Shown: positions 62,448 to 64,000 of the stretch, piece after piece
How the letters are laid out: the number at the start of each line of letters is the position of its first letter
How positions within the stretch are numbered: position 1 is the stretch's first letter
NCBI GenBank assembly: GCA_943787465.1
Contig: CALSMN010000006.1
Span: forward strand, 62,001 to 126,000
Reading direction: 5' to 3'
DNA from: an uncultured Bacteroidia bacterium
GTDB lineage: Bacteria > Bacteroidota > Bacteroidia > NS11-12g > UBA9320
DNA length: 64,000 nucleotides
Notes under the pieces: model-generated
Seen by the model: the letters and a program-made list of their open reading frames with translations, nothing else
Database searches by the model: none
Told to the model about the DNA's origin: nothing
Translations under genes and position numbers: made by a program

Positions 62448-63146
62448 ATGAAACTTGAGGTCATATACGAAGACAATCATCTGATTGCAATAAATAAACC
62501 TGCTGGATTAGTTGTACAAGATAATGAACATGGGTTAGCATCACTCGAGCATCATGTAAAAAATTATATCAAAATCAAATACAAGAAACCGGGTGCAGTA
62601 TTTTTGGGTTGTATTCATCGATTAGATACCAATGTGACTGGAATTATTCTATATGCTAGAACAAGTAAGGCATTAATTCGAATGAATGATCAGTTTAAAA
62701 ATCGAGAAATTCAAAAAATATATGCTGCTTTAATTCGAAGAAAACCTCAACCAATGGCTGGAACACTCACACATTGGTTAAAGAAAGATCCTAAACAAAA
62801 TAAAACAAAACTTTATCATGAAGAACAAGAAGGAAGTAAAAAAGCAGTTTTACATTATGAATTTATAAATACTGCAAACCACTGTTTCTTATTAAAAGTA
62901 AATCCAATAACGGGAAGACCACACCAAATTAGAGTCCAATTAGCGCGTACATTTACCGGAATTGTGGGGGATGTTAAATATGGTCAGACCAAACCCACTG
63001 CAGACAAGAGCATCTATTTACATGCTCTAGGCTTAACCTTCATCCATCCTGTTACTAAAGAAAAATTAAATTTGCATGCGCCAATGCCTGAGTTTGGAAA
63101 TTGGAAATTTTTTAAAGACATCGAAAAAAACCTATTAGAAGAATGA
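62448..63146 (+). CDS. RluA-family pseudouridine synthase
   Basis: A 232-residue pseudouridine synthase. The catalytic Asp lies in CIHRLDTNVTGIILYARTSKA; ITGRPHQIRVQLA is the second family signature. There is no S4 domain, and the short length suits the small RluA/RluC-like Bacteroidota enzymes acting on rRNA or tRNA; the exact site is unknown. Its stop overlaps the next gene's ATG by 4 bases. Confidence 0.93.
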   Translation: MKLEVIYEDNHLIAINKPAGLVVQDNEHGLASLEHHVKNYIKIKYKKPGAVFLGCIHRLDTNVTGIILYARTSKALIRMNDQFKNREIQKIYAALIRRKPQPMAGTLTHWLKKDPKQNKTKLYHEEQEGSKKAVLHYEFINTANHCFLLKVNPITGRPHQIRVQLARTFTGIVGDVKYGQTKPTADKSIYLHALGLTFIHPVTKEKLNLHAPMPEFGNWKFFKDIEKNLLEE

Positions 63147-64000
63147 ATCAAATTGTTAAAATACCACACCCAAAAAACGAACCTGTAAAAGCATATGCAC
63201 CAGGTAGTCCAGAGACACTTCATTTAAAGAGTAAACTTCATGAAATGAAAAATACACAAGTGGATATTCCCATGTATATTGGAGGTCAGGAAATACATAC
63301 CACTGATAAAGTATCTATTCATCCACCCCATGAAAAAAAGCATAGTCTTGGAACTTTCAGCAAAGGAAACGCCATGCATGTAGAAGCGGCTATTGATGCA
63401 GCATTAAAAGCAAAAGAAAACTGGGCTACCATGCCTTGGGAAGCAAGAGCTGCCATTTTCTTAAGAGCGGCTGAACTGTTGGCAGGTCCTTATCGGGATA
63501 AAATGAACGCTGCGACTATGTTAGCTCAATCAAAAAATGCGATGCAAGCTGAAATCGATGCAGCTTGTGAAATGATTGATTTCTTTCGATTCAATGTGCA
63601 ATACATGAGTGAAATATATGCACAACAGCCGCCTGAAAATTCACCGGGTGTTTGGAATCAACTGGAATACAGACCTCTCGAAGGATTTGTATTTGCCTTA
63701 TCTCCATTTAATTTCACAAGTATAGCAGCGAATTTATGTTCTGCACCTGCCATGATGGGAAATACTGTAGTTTGGAAACCAGCCGAAACTCAAATTTATA
63801 GTGCTCAAGTGATAATGGAACTGTATAAAGAAGCAGGATTACCTGATGGAGTTATTAATTTAGTCTATGTAGATGGCCCTACAACGGGTGATGTAATCTT
63901 TAATCATAAAGACTTTGCAGGTATTCATTTTACCGGAAGTACTAGCGTATTTAGACAAATATGGAAAACGATTGGAAATAATATTGAGAATTATAGAAGT
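63143..64000 (+). CDS. pruA: L-glutamate gamma-semialdehyde dehydrogenase, truncated by window edge
   Basis: The first 286 residues of 1-pyrroline-5-carboxylate dehydrogenase, the second enzyme of proline degradation, which oxidises glutamate semialdehyde to glutamate. FVFALSPFNFTSIAANL, VVWKPAETQIYSA and IHFTGSTSVFRQIW (NAD-binding) are typical; the catalytic Glu and Cys lie beyond the edge. The full protein should be about 540 residues. The ATG overlaps the RluA-family stop (ATGA). Confidence 0.93.
   Translation, partial: MNQIVKIPHPKNEPVKAYAPGSPETLHLKSKLHEMKNTQVDIPMYIGGQEIHTTDKVSIHPPHEKKHSLGTFSKGNAMHVEAAIDAALKAKENWATMPWEARAAIFLRAAELLAGPYRDKMNAATMLAQSKNAMQAEIDAACEMIDFFRFNVQYMSEIYAQQPPENSPGVWNQLEYRPLEGFVFALSPFNFTSIAANLCSAPAMMGNTVVWKPAETQIYSAQVIMELYKEAGLPDGVINLVYVDGPTTGDVIFNHKDFAGIHFTGSTSVFRQIWKTIGNNIENYRS

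Noticed and set aside
1-64000. CRISPR arrays, tRNA, rRNA, prophage or insertion sequences
   Set aside because: No spaced direct repeats, cloverleaf-like sequence, integrase, transposase or phage structural genes were seen on either strand by reading.

Overview
The window is a gene-dense, AT-rich chromosomal segment of a member of the Bacteroidota. The evidence is a type IX secretion/gliding core (a PorP/SprF-family protein followed by gldK, gldL, gldM and gldN at 46063-51804), two large secreted proteins ending in type A T9SS sorting domains (19091-21016 and 31534-34104), a TonB-dependent receptor with an N-terminal carboxypeptidase-regulatory-like domain, a DUF5723 outer-membrane protein, and many copies of the Bacteroidota -7 promoter box TAnnTTTG just ahead of start codons. 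I cannot resolve the class; Flavobacteriia, Saprospiria and Chitinophagia all fit. About one in five start codons is read here as TTG. I saw no insertion sequence, prophage, CRISPR array, tRNA or rRNA. Once two tiny genes at 13799-14104 are counted, no gene-free stretch exceeds 300 bases.

Layout. 1-619 is a truncated metallo-beta-lactamase-fold hydrolase on the minus strand. 737-3625 is a tRNA-maturation operon (CCA-adding enzyme, a pRiA4b ORF-3-like protein, MiaA). 3627-7055 is a minus-strand envelope operon (lipoprotein, DUF5723 barrel, FKBP lipoprotein). 7082-13717 carries DUF423, SixA, a lipoprotein, PriA, a DUF1573 protein and two methyltransferases. 13799-23918 is a long minus-strand run: a sodium:neurotransmitter symporter with two very small membrane proteins, an NlpC/P60 peptidase, a ferredoxin, a seven-haem TPR cytochrome c, a rhodanese, a T9SS cargo protein, a PASTA protein, RibH, a TPR protein and PdhA.

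23970-28477 holds recF, a DUF721 gene, rpe and a TonB receptor. 28433-35820 holds an unknown lipoprotein, a J-domain membrane protein, a dienoyl-CoA-reductase-like SDR, a haem-motif T9SS cargo protein, a zinc phospholipase C/S1-P1-like enzyme and a rhomboid protease. 35949-44153 holds ychF, a cysteine-repeat lipoprotein, two glycosyltransferases, a TlpA-like thioredoxin, a deoxynucleoside kinase, trpS, an ABC exporter and truA. 44279-51804 holds ftcD and the T9SS/gliding core, closed by a strong terminator. 51854-55588 holds a thiolase and a carotenoid end-group pair (CruF, CrtD). 55666-64000 is a plus-strand run: DUF4293, a fused peptide-ABC ATPase, RNase R, polyprenyl synthase, lipoate ligase, endonuclease III, an RluA-family enzyme and a truncated pruA.

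Most of this is conserved housekeeping and envelope content. The points most worth a second look are the NSS transporter with two unlisted-size membrane partners, the haem/rhodanese/ferredoxin group, the three-gene envelope operon, the C-x3-C-x3-CC repeat lipoprotein, the endonuclease III with a broken iron-sulphur loop, and the short-leader promoter architecture, which also decides several start codons.
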